Positions 15,130 to 21,929 of a stretch of 64,000 nt of DNA are shown here, piece by piece (within the stretch, counting starts at the first letter, position 1; each line of letters opens with the position of its first letter). The notes beneath the pieces were generated by a model. It was not told where the DNA came from. It made no database searches and was given only the letters and a program-made list of their open reading frames with translations. Both the position numbers and the translations under genes were made by a program. Source of the stretch: a virus; IMG/VR virus record IMGVR_UViG_3300009180_000041, positions 1 to 64,000 of that record; one strand, given 5' to 3'.

Positions 15130-16245
15130 ATGGAAAATAATAATAGTGTTTGTTTTGTGGCTCGTATTAATGAGATTAAGTCTATTGAAGGCGCTGATAA
15201 CATTGAGTTAGGTGTTATTGGTGGCTGGAATTGTATTATTAAGAAAGACAGTTATAAAGTAGATGATTTAGTTGTAGTAGCCACTACTGACGCTGTTATA
15301 CCTCAAGAATTAAGTGATAAAATGAATGTTACTAATTACTTGAGAAAAGGTCAGAGAGTAAGAACAGTTAAATTAAGAGGAGTTTATAGTGAGTGTTTGA
15401 TTATTCCAATTGGTTTTATACCTGACAAATACCGTTATGAAGGAGCTGATTGTATGGAGTTAATGAATATCTTTAAATACGAGCCGCCAGTAAGACAAGT
15501 ACAATTAGCTTCAGGTCGTAAACTTAAATACAATCAAAATCCAAACTTTGGAATCTACTATAAATTTCCTAACATCAAGAATGTTAATGGGATGTTTAAT
15601 GAAGAAGACACAGTTGAAGTAACTAGAAAGATTCATGGTACTAATGCTCGTTATGGTATTGTTAGGAAAAACAAATTAAGTGTTTGGGACAAAGTAAGAC
15701 GTTTCTTTGGAGACAAATGGGTTGAATATGAATATGTGTATGGTTCTCATAATGTTGAGAAAGGTAGTGATTCACAAGGTTTCTATGATACTGATGTTTG
15801 GAGAACAATAGCTGAAAAACACAACATTAGAGAAAAGTTATGGAATTTCTTTAAATTAACTAAAACTTTATATAATACTAAAGATGGTATTGTGATTTAT
15901 GGAGAAATTTATGGCCCAGGTATTCAAAAGAATTATGATTATGGTTTGACAGAACTTGAATATGCTGGATTTGATGTTACTATTAATGGTGAATACCAAA
16001 GAACTTCTTTAAGTAATGTGGTTCATGAATGGTTAGGACTTAAAAACGTACCTAGTTTAGAATTTAATGTTTGGTCTGAAGATTTACTTACTAAGTATAC
16101 TTTTGACAAAATTGAAGGAACTAAAGTACCTCACGAAGGTGTTGTTATTAAAAGTGTTGACGGTAATAGACATAAAGTAGCTAAAGTAATTAATCCAGAT
16201 TATTTGATCTACGGAGAAAAACACAATGTAGGAGATTCACATTAA
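15130..16245 (+). CDS. RNA ligase with N-terminal OB domain (Rnl5/DraRnl-like)
   Basis: A 371-residue ligase. Residues 1-~130 form an OB-like domain, placed N-terminally as in Deinococcus RNA ligase. The nucleotidyltransferase core follows, with motif I TRKIHGTNARYG (lysine about 167, the adenylated residue), a motif III-like IVIYGEIYG, motif IV EGVVIKS (about 335) and motif V KVAKVINPDY (about 348). These enzymes seal nicked RNA using ATP. In a phage the usual role is repair of tRNAs cut by host anticodon nucleases. The two tRNA-like RNAs at 18.8 and 23.4 kb make that role attractive here, by inference. Confidence 0.9.
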   Translation: MENNNSVCFVARINEIKSIEGADNIELGVIGGWNCIIKKDSYKVDDLVVVATTDAVIPQELSDKMNVTNYLRKGQRVRTVKLRGVYSECLIIPIGFIPDKYRYEGADCMELMNIFKYEPPVRQVQLASGRKLKYNQNPNFGIYYKFPNIKNVNGMFNEEDTVEVTRKIHGTNARYGIVRKNKLSVWDKVRRFFGDKWVEYEYVYGSHNVEKGSDSQGFYDTDVWRTIAEKHNIREKLWNFFKLTKTLYNTKDGIVIYGEIYGPGIQKNYDYGLTELEYAGFDVTINGEYQRTSLSNVVHEWLGLKNVPSLEFNVWSEDLLTKYTFDKIEGTKVPHEGVVIKSVDGNRHKVAKVINPDYLIYGEKHNVGDSH

Positions 16246-16271
16246 AAAAGTAGATTTTATTAAATAAAAAA

Positions 16272-16282
16272 GTTATATTATA
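16272..16282 (+). promoter_or_regulatory. early promoter, -35 TAGATT, box GTTATATTATA
   Basis: TAGATT (16251-16256), 17-base spacer, TATATT; ATG 8 bases after the box. Confidence 0.75.
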
Positions 16283-16289
16283 GTATAAT

Positions 16290-16418
16290 ATGAAAAATAA
16301 AAAAAGAAGTTTAATAACTGTTGATTTGAGTGGTTGTAAAAATTGGAAGGAATGTGAAAAAGTTATTTATATGTTAACATCAAGTCAAGTTAAACTAAAT
16401 GTATCAACAATTAATTAG
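16290..16418 (+). CDS. small hypothetical protein, 42 aa
   Basis: Starts 7 bases after the promoter box and ends in TAG. The first residues are basic (MKNKKRS) and the rest is a short alpha/beta-like sequence (SLITVDLSGCKNWKECEKVI). No family is known. It leads the next two genes. Confidence 0.55.
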   Translation: MKNKKRSLITVDLSGCKNWKECEKVIYMLTSSQVKLNVSTIN

Positions 16419-16419
16419 G

Positions 16420-16647
16420 ATGACAAACAATAAACAACAAACGGCAGTAGAGTGGTTGATTGAAAAACTACAACAAACAAGAGATTGGCAAAGAGTAATT
16501 AATGAGGTAAATCAAAGCACAACTTCGGTAATAGATGTGATTCAACAAGCCAAAGAAATGGAGAAGGAGCAAATCATTGATGCTTGTTGGGCGGGTGGTG
16601 ATGATGGTGTAAGATATTACAGCGAGACATACGGAAATAACAAATAA
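16420..16647 (+). CDS. conserved small phage protein, 75 aa
   Basis: The pattern KQQTAVEWLIEKL...IQQAKEMEKEQIIDA...YYSETYG is one I recognise as a very common short protein in Bacteroidota phages and prophages; the function is unknown. I start it at ATG 16420, 1 base after the previous stop, rather than the in-frame ATG at 16399 inside the upstream gene. Confidence 0.75.
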   Translation: MTNNKQQTAVEWLIEKLQQTRDWQRVINEVNQSTTSVIDVIQQAKEMEKEQIIDACWAGGDDGVRYYSETYGNNK

Positions 16648-16655
16648 TAAAAAAT

Positions 16656-17153
16656 ATGAAAAAACAATATAGAGAATTTAATTTAAAAGAAGCACTACAA
16701 GGTAATGTAGAAGTAGAAACAACGTCAGGAAGAAAAGTAAAATACATTCATTTAGTAGAAAATTATGTAGGTAATTTTCCAGTAATAGTAGTGTTGGAAA
16801 GTGAAAATAAAGGAGGTACTGATGAAATTCTTAATTACACAGTAAAAGGTACATTTTGGTATGAGTCAAATGCAAGTAAATTTGACTTACAAATGTATGA
16901 TAAAGTAGCAGTATGTTATGTAAATATCTATATGTCTAATGATAAAAAATTTCATATTGGTCAAGGACATAAAACAAAACAACAAGCACTTGATGTGATG
17001 TGTGCACCTAAAAACTTTCAATACATCAAAACAATTGAAATCACAGAACAAACAACTGAAGACGTAGTTAATAATAATATGCACAACGAACTAGGTCAAA
17101 ATGACATAGACGGATTAATGAGATATGTAATAAAAAACTTAACAAATAGTTAA
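16656..17153 (+). CDS. phage hypothetical protein, 165 aa
   Basis: Beta-rich in the first two thirds, with the segment HKTKQQALDVMCAPKNFQYIKTIEI resembling C-termini of small Bacteroidota-phage proteins that end in ...IKTIEI plus an acidic tail. The function is unknown. Two GATTCCTRCCATATTTAAC repeats follow directly. Confidence 0.65.
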   Translation: MKKQYREFNLKEALQGNVEVETTSGRKVKYIHLVENYVGNFPVIVVLESENKGGTDEILNYTVKGTFWYESNASKFDLQMYDKVAVCYVNIYMSNDKKFHIGQGHKTKQQALDVMCAPKNFQYIKTIEITEQTTEDVVNNNMHNELGQNDIDGLMRYVIKNLTNS

Positions 17154-17156
17154 AAA

Positions 17157-17234
17157 TAGATTCCTGCCATATTTAACTTATGTTTGATAAAAGTAGTAAA
17201 TAGATTCCTACCATATTTAACTTATGTTAAATAA
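17157..17234 (+). repeat. tandem GATTCCTRCCA repeat, copies 2 and 3
   Basis: Two ~34-base direct repeats (17157-17190 and 17201-17234) share TAGATTCCTRCCATATTTAA and continue CTTATGTTxxATAAA. The second unit can form a 7-bp hairpin, ATTTAAC with GTTAAAT. They lie between a gene end and the next promoter. Confidence 0.7.
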
Positions 17235-17289
17235 AGAGTTTAATTTTTAAAAGAAGGTAATAAGATTTTAGATTTTATTACCTTTTTTT

Positions 17290-17300
17290 GTTATATTATA
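17290..17300 (+). promoter_or_regulatory. early promoter box, leaderless spacing
   Basis: Exact box; the ATG at 17303 starts 2 bases after it, where transcription itself would begin. Confidence 0.7.
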
Positions 17301-17302
17301 GT

Positions 17303-17617
17303 ATGATAAATAATAATAAAAAAAGAGAAATTGTAAGTAAAAAAATAGTGGAATTTACTAAAAATTATTTAAAAAATAAAAATGTTAGTGAGTATTATTT
17401 AGGAACTTTAACAAATGATTTTTTTAAAGAAAAAAGTATTAAATTTGAAATATTAAAAGAAGAATATAGAAATACTATTAATTATGAAAGAAATGGAATT
17501 AAGTATAGTATGAAAATTAACTTTTATGATTATAATGATAGATGTTATAAGTTATTAAGAGATGGGGGTTTGAATATAGTTGTAAGAAATAGAAAAAGAG
17601 TTATTATTTTAGATTAA
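17303..17617 (+). CDS. basic protein, paralogue of the gene at 21311 (104 aa)
   Basis: Lysine/arginine-rich, helical first half, beta-like second half. It shares with the 21311 protein the block YNDRCYKLLRDGG and the layout R-x-x-V(S)KK...EYR-x-T-x-x-Y-RNG. This marks a diverged duplication. No known domain; the basic charge suggests nucleic-acid binding. An in-frame ATG at 17288 is created by the promoter box and was not used. Confidence 0.65.
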   Translation: MINNNKKREIVSKKIVEFTKNYLKNKNVSEYYLGTLTNDFFKEKSIKFEILKEEYRNTINYERNGIKYSMKINFYDYNDRCYKLLRDGGLNIVVRNRKRVIILD

Positions 17618-17640
17618 AATAGATTTTTTAAATAAAATAA

Positions 17641-17651
17641 GTTATATTATA
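17641..17651 (+). promoter_or_regulatory. early promoter, -35 TAGATT, box GTTATATTATA
   Basis: TAGATT (17620-17625), 17-base spacer, TATATT; ATG at 17656, 4 bases after the box. Confidence 0.75.
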
Positions 17652-17655
17652 GTAT

Positions 17656-17931
17656 ATGAAAATAAAAGATATAAAAAAACAGTTTAAAAGTAAATTCGGA
17701 TTAGAAATTTATAACTACAATGACGTTAATAAAGACAAAACAATTAGAAGATATAAAATAACATATATTGGAGACAAATCACATGATATTGATTCTAATC
17801 AAATTGACCAAAACATAACTGAGTATTTTAATTATTTTAAAAATGAGTTGGGATTAAGTAATGTTACATTAGGAACAGGTAATGGATGGTTCGGAAAACA
17901 AACAATAATAATTAAAGTAGATAATAAATAA
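17656..17931 (+). CDS. small hypothetical protein, 91 aa
   Basis: The N-terminal DIKKQFKSKFGLEIYNYND suggests a helix-strand start; the middle is rich in D, N and I and the last ~20 residues look like a beta-strand (KQTIIIKVDN). The family is unknown. It leads a four-gene string to 18494. Confidence 0.6.
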   Translation: MKIKDIKKQFKSKFGLEIYNYNDVNKDKTIRRYKITYIGDKSHDIDSNQIDQNITEYFNYFKNELGLSNVTLGTGNGWFGKQTIIIKVDNK

Positions 17932-17934
17932 GTT

Positions 17935-18132
17935 ATGACAGTACAACAATTAATAGACAAATTAGAACAGATCGAAAACAAACACTTAAATGTAGTAATA
18001 AGTGGAACAGATCACACTGATTGGTTATATCATAATTCAATTACAGAACACGACATTGTAGAAAGAAACGTATTTGAAGAAGATAGGGACCAATTTAGAC
18101 GTAGATTAGTAATTAATGGAGGACAATTTTAA
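17935..18132 (+). CDS. small hypothetical protein, 65 aa
   Basis: Short alpha/beta protein (VQQLIDKLEQIENKHLNVVI then DHTDWLYHNS), a layout common in small phage proteins. It starts 3 bases after the previous stop. Its 3' end contains a GGAGG stretch just before the next start. Confidence 0.6.
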   Translation: MTVQQLIDKLEQIENKHLNVVISGTDHTDWLYHNSITEHDIVERNVFEEDRDQFRRRLVINGGQF

Positions 18133-18133
18133 C

Positions 18134-18310
18134 ATGACACTACAAGACAGAATTGAGATATTACAAGAATTACTTGACAATCAAAAAGTCCTAACTAAAA
18201 CATACAAAGACCATTGTGAAACACTACAGAAACAGGTCAATGAGGCAATTGAATTAATAAATAAATCACAACAAATAATAGATTTTTACCAAAACAATGT
18301 TAGAATTTAA
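18134..18310 (+). CDS. small coiled-coil protein, 58 aa
   Basis: Almost entirely one charged helix. The start at 18134 is preceded 12 bases upstream by GGAGG, one of the few Shine-Dalgarno-like sequences in this region. An in-frame ATG at 18116 would overlap the upstream gene. It overlaps the next gene by 14 bases. Confidence 0.6.
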   Translation: MTLQDRIEILQELLDNQKVLTKTYKDHCETLQKQVNEAIELINKSQQIIDFYQNNVRI

Positions 18311-18494
18311 AAGTCCTATACCTGTCATAGTTGAAACTAATAAAGACGGTTACGCGATTTATGTTGTAAATTCAGGTATGTTTGAAAATGATGTGTGGTG
18401 TGTAGTATTATGTGATGGTGGAATAGTTAGACACTACACAACAGACCAAATTAAAATACATCACAATACTACTTTTGAAATAAATAAAAAATAG
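18297..18494 (+). CDS. conserved small phage protein, 65 aa
   Basis: FKSPIPVIVETNKDGYAIYV...WCVVLCDGGIVRHYTTDQIK is a beta-rich sequence I recognise as a small protein recurrent in Bacteroidota phages; no function is known. It ends in TAG, one of the few clear uses of that stop codon here. Its stop overlaps the -35 element of the next promoter. Confidence 0.75.
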   Translation: MLEFKSPIPVIVETNKDGYAIYVVNSGMFENDVWCVVLCDGGIVRHYTTDQIKIHHNTTFEINKK

Positions 18495-18512
18495 ATTTTT
18501 TTAATAAAAAAG

Positions 18513-18523
18513 GTTATATTATA
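18513..18523 (+). promoter_or_regulatory. early promoter, -35 TAGATT, box GTTATATTATA
   Basis: TAGATT (18492-18497), 17-base spacer, TATATT (18515-18520). Confidence 0.75.
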
Positions 18524-18544
18524 TTATATAAAAAGATATAAGAT

Positions 18545-18784
18545 ATGAAAGTAAATTTAGACCAAAACGAATTAGAACTATTAACAGAATTATTAAATCA
18601 AAACATAACTGTAACATTAAAAGTAGACACAGAATATGATGATGAGTGGGGGTTAGTAGTATTTGAAATAAAAGACTTAAATATATGTCGAGACATTAAT
18701 TGGTTAGTACAGAATGACGATGATATTGAAGAACTAAGGTTTCATGAATTAAACGATCTTATAACGTTCATAAAAGAACGTTAA
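18545..18784 (+). CDS. small acidic protein, 79 aa
   Basis: Acidic protein (many D and E) with a helical start (LDQNELELLTELLNQ) and a WGLVVFEIKDL strand. The family is unknown. Its last codons form half of a perfect 8-bp hairpin (TAACGTTC/GAACGTTA) just before the tRNA-like RNA. Confidence 0.6.
   Translation: MKVNLDQNELELLTELLNQNITVTLKVDTEYDDEWGLVVFEIKDLNICRDINWLVQNDDDIEELRFHELNDLITFIKER
18762..18783 (+). other. 8-bp hairpin at gene end before tRNA-like RNA
   Basis: Perfect inverted repeat TAACGTTC (18762-18769) and GAACGTTA (18776-18783) around a 6-base loop. It overlaps the last codons of the acidic-protein gene. It may terminate or protect the mRNA, or mark a processing site for the RNA starting at 18791. 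Confidence 0.55.
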
Positions 18785-18790
18785 TTAAAT

Positions 18791-18912
18791 TGTCAGGTAA
18801 TACGTAATGTGAAAATGGTTATCACACCCAATCTTAATACCACGGTCTATAACCACTTAGACGCGAGACATTAGGAGGTTGTATTGTTGCGAGTTCGAGT
18901 CTCGCCCTGACA
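18791..18912 (+). ncRNA. tRNA-like RNA with perfect acceptor and T arms
   Basis: TGTCAGG (18791-18797) pairs fully with CCTGACA (18906-18912). Directly inside the 3' half is a canonical T arm: GCGAG, loop TTCGAGT, CTCGC (18889-18905). CCA is not encoded. At ~122 bases it is too long for a normal tRNA, and no good anticodon stem is visible. The body instead folds as nested stems: AATAC/GTATT (18799-18803, 18881-18885), TAATGT/ACATTA (18805-18810, 18868-18873) and GGTTAT/ATAACC (18817-18822, 18849-18854). A short D-arm-like TGTG...CACA with GG in the loop is an alternative. It may be a tRNA-mimicking RNA, or a tRNA carrying an insert. Confidence 0.6.
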
Positions 18913-18955
18913 ACTAAAATAAAGTAAAATAATTTAGAGATTTTAAGTAAAATAA

Positions 18956-18966
18956 GTTATATTATA
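18956..18966 (+). promoter_or_regulatory. early promoter box, leaderless spacing
   Basis: Exact box; ATG at 18969, 2 bases after it. Confidence 0.7.
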
Positions 18967-18968
18967 GT

Positions 18969-19232
18969 ATGATAAATAATAAAGAATTTGATTTAACAAA
19001 TAAATTTGATAAGTTTATATTTGGTTTAATTGAAAGTAGAGCAAATGGTGATTGGAATACTTATGAAGATGAAGAAATTATTGGATATGATTGGGATTTA
19101 AGAGAAGAAGATTGGTTTGATTTAGATTTTAATTTTGAAAGTTTAGAAAAATATATTGGTGAGGGAATATATTATAATGAAAATTGTAATGTAAATTTAG
19201 AAGATTATAAAATGATTGTAAAAATATATTAA
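18969..19232 (+). CDS. acidic protein, paralogue of the gene at 22704 (87 aa)
   Basis: Strongly acidic and aromatic. Shares with the 22704 protein NKFD-x-FI...NGDW-x-TYED, WDLR-x-x-x-WFDLDF and YIGEGI, so they are clear duplicates. Such D/E/W/Y-rich small proteins can be DNA mimics; that is a guess. Codons are strongly A/T-biased like the flanking duplicates. Confidence 0.65.
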   Translation: MINNKEFDLTNKFDKFIFGLIESRANGDWNTYEDEEIIGYDWDLREEDWFDLDFNFESLEKYIGEGIYYNENCNVNLEDYKMIVKIY

Positions 19233-19262
19233 TAAAGAATTAGAATAATTTAAATAAAATAA

Positions 19263-19273
19263 GTTATATTATA
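19263..19273 (+). promoter_or_regulatory. early promoter box GTTATATTATA
   Basis: Exact box 27 bases upstream of the start at 19301. Confidence 0.7.
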
Positions 19274-19300
19274 GTAATAAAAAAATAAAGATAAAATAAG

Positions 19301-19792
19301 ATGGAAAATATATTCACAAGTAAAATCGAGTACATTAAAGTACAATTAAATGAAATTCACCCAAAATTAAGAGTAAATATCACAAATGAAACAGTAGATA
19401 GTTTTGCCAAAATGATTGAACCCGAGTATTGGGACATGATTCAAGAAATAAAAGACGACAATGAACAAGACGAAGAAGACATTGAAGACTACATGACAAT
19501 GGTAGGTAGTGATTATTTAGATCGTGAGTTTATGAAGTACATTTCAGAACAATTCATAAATAACTTAAGTACTAATGGAGTAAAATATGAGGACGGAAGT
19601 TTTACAGTACCAGAACAATTCAAACAAGAATTACATGAGTACTATAAAACAATTAAAGACTGGAGACAAAATCATGAATTAATGACTGACATAACAACTT
19701 ACGGATTAATTTGGGACATGTACTACTCACTAGACACTGACACGAGAGAACAAGTAAGTAGTGTATTAGAAGAGTACTTAATTAATAAATAA
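19301..19792 (+). CDS. acidic hypothetical protein, 163 aa
   Basis: Predicted mostly helical with a very acidic centre (about residues 45-70). No family is recognised. It is followed 33 bases later by a small gene on the same transcript. Confidence 0.6.
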   Translation: MENIFTSKIEYIKVQLNEIHPKLRVNITNETVDSFAKMIEPEYWDMIQEIKDDNEQDEEDIEDYMTMVGSDYLDREFMKYISEQFINNLSTNGVKYEDGSFTVPEQFKQELHEYYKTIKDWRQNHELMTDITTYGLIWDMYYSLDTDTREQVSSVLEEYLINK

Positions 19793-19825
19793 AACACATA
19801 AAAAAATCAAATAAAAAACACAATT

Positions 19826-19969
19826 ATGACAAAACACAGGTATCAATTAACAAGTAAACAAACAGGAGCAAGACAAGAAGTAGTAATTGAAGCAGACATA
19901 GCGAGTACAGCAGACATGATATGTGAAAGTCAATATGGCTCAAGTTTTTACTGGTATAGACTAGCTTAA
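19826..19969 (+). CDS. small hypothetical protein, 47 aa
   Basis: KHRYQLTSKQTGARQEVV...YGSSFYWYRL resembles short beta-rich phage proteins ending in an aromatic YWYR motif. The function is unknown. It is supported by position and its typical phage small-protein pattern. Confidence 0.55.
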   Translation: MTKHRYQLTSKQTGARQEVVIEADIASTADMICESQYGSSFYWYRLA

Positions 19970-20055
19970 ACCACAAAATTCACACGATAGTATTGTGGAT
20001 TATTAACAGTAACCAAGGAAACGTTAAATATATCCAACCCAAAGTACAATGTGGT

Positions 20056-20085
20056 AGACCCATACGAAAGTGTGGGTCTTTATTT
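20056..20085 (+). terminator. rho-independent terminator
   Basis: A 10-bp stem, AGACCCATAC with GTGTGGGTCT, a GAAA tetraloop, then TTATTTAT. Confidence 0.8.
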
Positions 20086-20198
20086 ATATGTATGTGGCTA
20101 ACATATGTGTGGTAATGTATTCCAATGTTAAGTTGTTGTCCACTTTTGTTGTGCCCACTCCTGACCCTGTTATATCCCCATAAAAATATATACAAAAA

Positions 20199-20294
20199 GA
20201 TTCCTACATGTGACTCATTTACAATTTAATTTGGTTAAAGAGATTCCTACATGTAACAGTTAATACTGGGTTTGGGTTAAAGAGATTCCTACCA
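20199..20294 (+). repeat. GATTCCTAC element, copies 4-6
   Basis: Three copies at 20199, 20242 and 20284, spaced 43 and 42 bases. Copies 5 and 6 are preceded by GGTTAAAGA. The regular spacing suggests a repeated unit of about 42 bases whose core alone is conserved. Confidence 0.65.
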
Positions 20295-20369
20295 CATATA
20301 ATTTATATTAAATTTAGGTTTTAATTTTAAAAAAAGATAGTAAAAAACTGGACTTTATTATGGTAGTAT

Positions 20370-20380
20370 GTTATATTATA
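20370..20380 (+). promoter_or_regulatory. early promoter box, leaderless spacing
   Basis: Exact box; ATG at 20383, 2 bases after it. Confidence 0.7.
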
Positions 20381-20382
20381 GT

Positions 20383-20589
20383 ATGAAAAATAATATTAAT
20401 AATTTTATTGACCACAACTTTAACGAGTTTATTAATTTGACTGACAGTGAAGTGTGTCACATTGATCTTAGTGAATTTACACATGATGAAGTACTGTACT
20501 TACAGAGTATTGAAAGACATGATTATAGAAATATATGTGTGTATTATGCTCACTCAGACAATAAAGTGTGGGTTGAAAATATGTCGTAA
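20383..20589 (+). CDS. small hypothetical protein, 68 aa
   Basis: Acidic, with FIDHNFNEFINL and HDEVLYLQSIE segments; no family is recognised. Starts right after the promoter box. It is flanked on both sides by GATTCCTAC elements, so it looks like an isolated cassette. Confidence 0.6.
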   Translation: MKNNINNFIDHNFNEFINLTDSEVCHIDLSEFTHDEVLYLQSIERHDYRNICVYYAHSDNKVWVENMS

Positions 20590-20591
20590 TT

Positions 20592-20648
20592 GATTCCTAC
20601 ACCAATTAGATTGTATTGGATTATGGTGGTAAAAGATTCCTGCCACCA
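20592..20648 (+). repeat. GATTCCTAC element, copies 7 and 8
   Basis: Copies at 20592 and 20635, spaced 43 bases as in the upstream group. Copy 8 sits in the loop and 3' arm of a 7-bp hairpin (ATGGTGG with CCACCAT); copy 7 is followed by CCAAT/ATTGG. Confidence 0.65.
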
Positions 20649-20711
20649 TTATATGTACTTAAAATCCAGTTAAAAATACTAAAAGTAAAAAAGATAATTT
20701 TATGTTAAATG

Positions 20712-20722
20712 GTTATATTATA
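20712..20722 (+). promoter_or_regulatory. early promoter box GTTATATTATA
   Basis: First of three boxes upstream of the AT-hook gene. Confidence 0.65.
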
Positions 20723-20794
20723 GTATGTTAAATAAAAATAATAAAAATATAATTAAAAAGTTATTAAATAAAAAAGATATATTATATAAAATAA

Positions 20795-20805
20795 GTTATA
20801 TTATA
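20795..20805 (+). promoter_or_regulatory. early promoter box GTTATATTATA
   Basis: Second of three boxes, 84 bases before the third. Confidence 0.6.
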
Positions 20806-20878
20806 ATAAATAAAATAATAATATATAAATAAAATAAATAATATATTATAAAAAAAGAAGAATAATAATAATAAAAAG

Positions 20879-20889
20879 GTTATATTATA
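20879..20889 (+). promoter_or_regulatory. early promoter box GTTATATTATA
   Basis: Third box, 27 bases upstream of the AT-hook start. Confidence 0.7.
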
Positions 20890-20916
20890 ATAATAAAAAG
20901 ATAAAAAATAAAAAAT

Positions 20917-21234
20917 ATGAAAAATTTAGAAATTAGAAAACCAGGAAGACCAATTGTTGAAAACAGTAAAAGACAATTAGAATTAAAAAGTAAAGAAGAA
21001 TTAAGAAGTTTAGGTTTAATTAAAAAAGGAAGACCAATTAAAGAAGACTCTAAAAGACAAAATGAGTTAAAAAGAAAAGAAGAATTAAGAAGTAAAGGTT
21101 TATTAAATGGTAAAAAAGGAAGACCAATTAATTTAAATAGTAAAAAACAATTAGAATTTAAAAGAAAAGAAGAATTAAGAAGTAAAGGTTTATTAAAATT
21201 AGGTAGACCAAAAGTTAATAAAGAAGAGGTTTAA
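20917..21234 (+). CDS. multi-AT-hook DNA-binding protein A (105 aa)
   Basis: Built from repeats of about 28-34 residues. Each has a GRP core with flanking basic residues (KPGRPIV, KKGRPIK, KKGRPIN, KLGRPKV) and a helical spacer (SKRQLELKSKEELRSLGL and variants). GRP with flanking K/R is the AT-hook, which inserts into the minor groove of AT-rich DNA, as in HMGA proteins. Four hooks in tandem would bridge or coat this AT-rich genome. A paralogue is at 24084. Candidate roles are a nucleoid-like organiser, transcription regulator or anti-silencing factor. Confidence 0.8.
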   Translation: MKNLEIRKPGRPIVENSKRQLELKSKEELRSLGLIKKGRPIKEDSKRQNELKRKEELRSKGLLNGKKGRPINLNSKKQLEFKRKEELRSKGLLKLGRPKVNKEEV

Positions 21235-21276
21235 ATAACCTCTTTTTTAATTTTTTAGAGTGTTGGTGTTAAATAA

Positions 21277-21287
21277 GTTATATTATA
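21277..21287 (+). promoter_or_regulatory. early promoter box GTTATATTATA
   Basis: Exact box 23 bases upstream of the start at 21311. Confidence 0.7.
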
Positions 21288-21310
21288 TTATATAAAAAGA
21301 TAAAAAAATT

Positions 21311-21607
21311 ATGAATAAAAAAAGACAAGTTGTAAGTAAGAAAGTTAGAGAGTATGTTAGACAAATTATGAATAATAGAAATATTGATGTAATTGGTATG
21401 GAAAAATTGAGAAAAGAATTTAAAAGTAGTAATTGTAAAGTATTATTAGAATTAGATAATGAGTATAGAAAGACTTGTATTTATAGAAATGGAGATGTAA
21501 TGTATAATAGTTTTTATAGTTATAATGATAGGTTTTATAAGTTATTAAGAGATGGTGGGGTTTATATGACTATAATTGGAAATAAGATGGTTATTTGTTT
21601 AGAATAA
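21311..21607 (+). CDS. basic protein, paralogue of the gene at 17303 (98 aa)
   Basis: Shares VSKKVREYVRQ-like start, EYRKT-x-x-YRNGD and YNDRFYKLLRDGG with the 17303 protein. Basic and alpha/beta; no known domain. It is followed by the structured non-coding segment at 21617-21835. Confidence 0.65.
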   Translation: MNKKRQVVSKKVREYVRQIMNNRNIDVIGMEKLRKEFKSSNCKVLLELDNEYRKTCIYRNGDVMYNSFYSYNDRFYKLLRDGGVYMTIIGNKMVICLE

Positions 21608-21616
21608 CCATTTTTT

Positions 21617-21627
21617 GTTATATTTAT
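21617..21627 (+). promoter_or_regulatory. variant promoter box GTTATATTTAT
   Basis: One- to two-base variant of the early box preceded by a T-run. It lies just upstream of a non-coding segment that ends in a terminator, so it may drive an RNA. Confidence 0.45.
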
Positions 21628-21629
21628 CA

Positions 21630-21831
21630 CCGCACACTATTACACACAGTGGTTAGTTAAGACAGGCCTTTGAGCAAGTCCAACGTTAGTACACAGCTGA
21701 GGCACCGTAACACGTTACACAATGAGTAAATTAGTGAGCAAATTGATTCGACGTTCTGACATTAGTAGCTTGATGCATTAGGCAGATGATAGCATATCTA
21801 GTTGCTCGACACTTAATTGTGTTCGGGCTTT
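21630..21831 (+). ncRNA. candidate structured non-coding RNA
   Basis: About 200 bases between a variant promoter box and a terminator, with no frame of interest and a clearly higher G+C content than neighbouring genes. Long-range pairing is possible between GAGCAA (about 21737-21742) and TTGCTC (about 21802-21807). Smaller elements include GATA-GCA-TATC. It does not match tRNA, tmRNA or a ribozyme that I can identify. The candidate rests on composition, boundaries and pairing only. Confidence 0.4.
21804..21831 (+). terminator. rho-independent terminator
   Basis: GCTCG-ACAC, loop TTAATT, GTGT-T-CGGGC with one bulged T, then TTT. Same GGGCTTT ending as the terminators near 10 kb. Confidence 0.65.
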
Positions 21832-21841
21832 CCTTGACTTT

Positions 21842-21850
21842 GATTCCTAT
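21842..21850 (+). repeat. GATTCCTAT element, copy 9
   Basis: Last copy of the element (final base T in place of C), 11 bases after the terminator, a placement similar to copy 1 at 10335. Confidence 0.5.
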
Positions 21851-21929
21851 GTTGATTACCTGTGTACTCAGTACACTGTTCACAGCATGGGAAAGTGTTT
21901 AGATAAATTTGATAAAACTAGTAAAACTT

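Larger units (their letters stand above)
19970..20367 (+). other. 398-base gap: terminator, repeats, no clear gene
   Basis: No credible gene on either strand; a 71-codon minus-strand frame here has no promoter or familiar sequence. The gap holds a strong terminator (20056-20079) and three GATTCCTAC copies (20199, 20242, 20284). It is noticeably richer in G and C than the genes around it up to about 20180. The next promoter box follows at 20370. Confidence 0.6.
20649..20916 (+). other. extremely A/T-rich gap with three promoter boxes
   Basis: Nearly pure A and T from about 20730 to 20900. It contains exact promoter boxes at 20712, 20795 and 20879. A leaderless-type frame of 35 codons starts at 20725 but is low complexity (K, N, I) and not convincing. 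The stacked boxes may give high expression of the AT-hook gene, and the tract is itself an ideal AT-hook target. Confidence 0.6.

Noticed and set aside
19980-20195. 71-codon minus-strand frame in the gap after 19969
   Set aside because: No promoter, no recognisable sequence, and it overlaps a terminator hairpin; fits chance in a G+C-richer gap.
20725-20832. 35-codon frame starting 2 bases after a promoter box
   Set aside because: Almost entirely K, N, I and Y from near-pure A/T sequence; no feature beyond position supports translation.
21630-21831. tmRNA
   Set aside because: A GATTCGAC string resembles the tmRNA 5' region, but there is no matching 3' T arm, acceptor pair or tag frame.
17157-21850. 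CRISPR array from the GATTCCTAC repeats
   Set aside because: The conserved core is too short, spacers are not of constant length across groups, and copies are scattered over 11 kb with no Cas genes.
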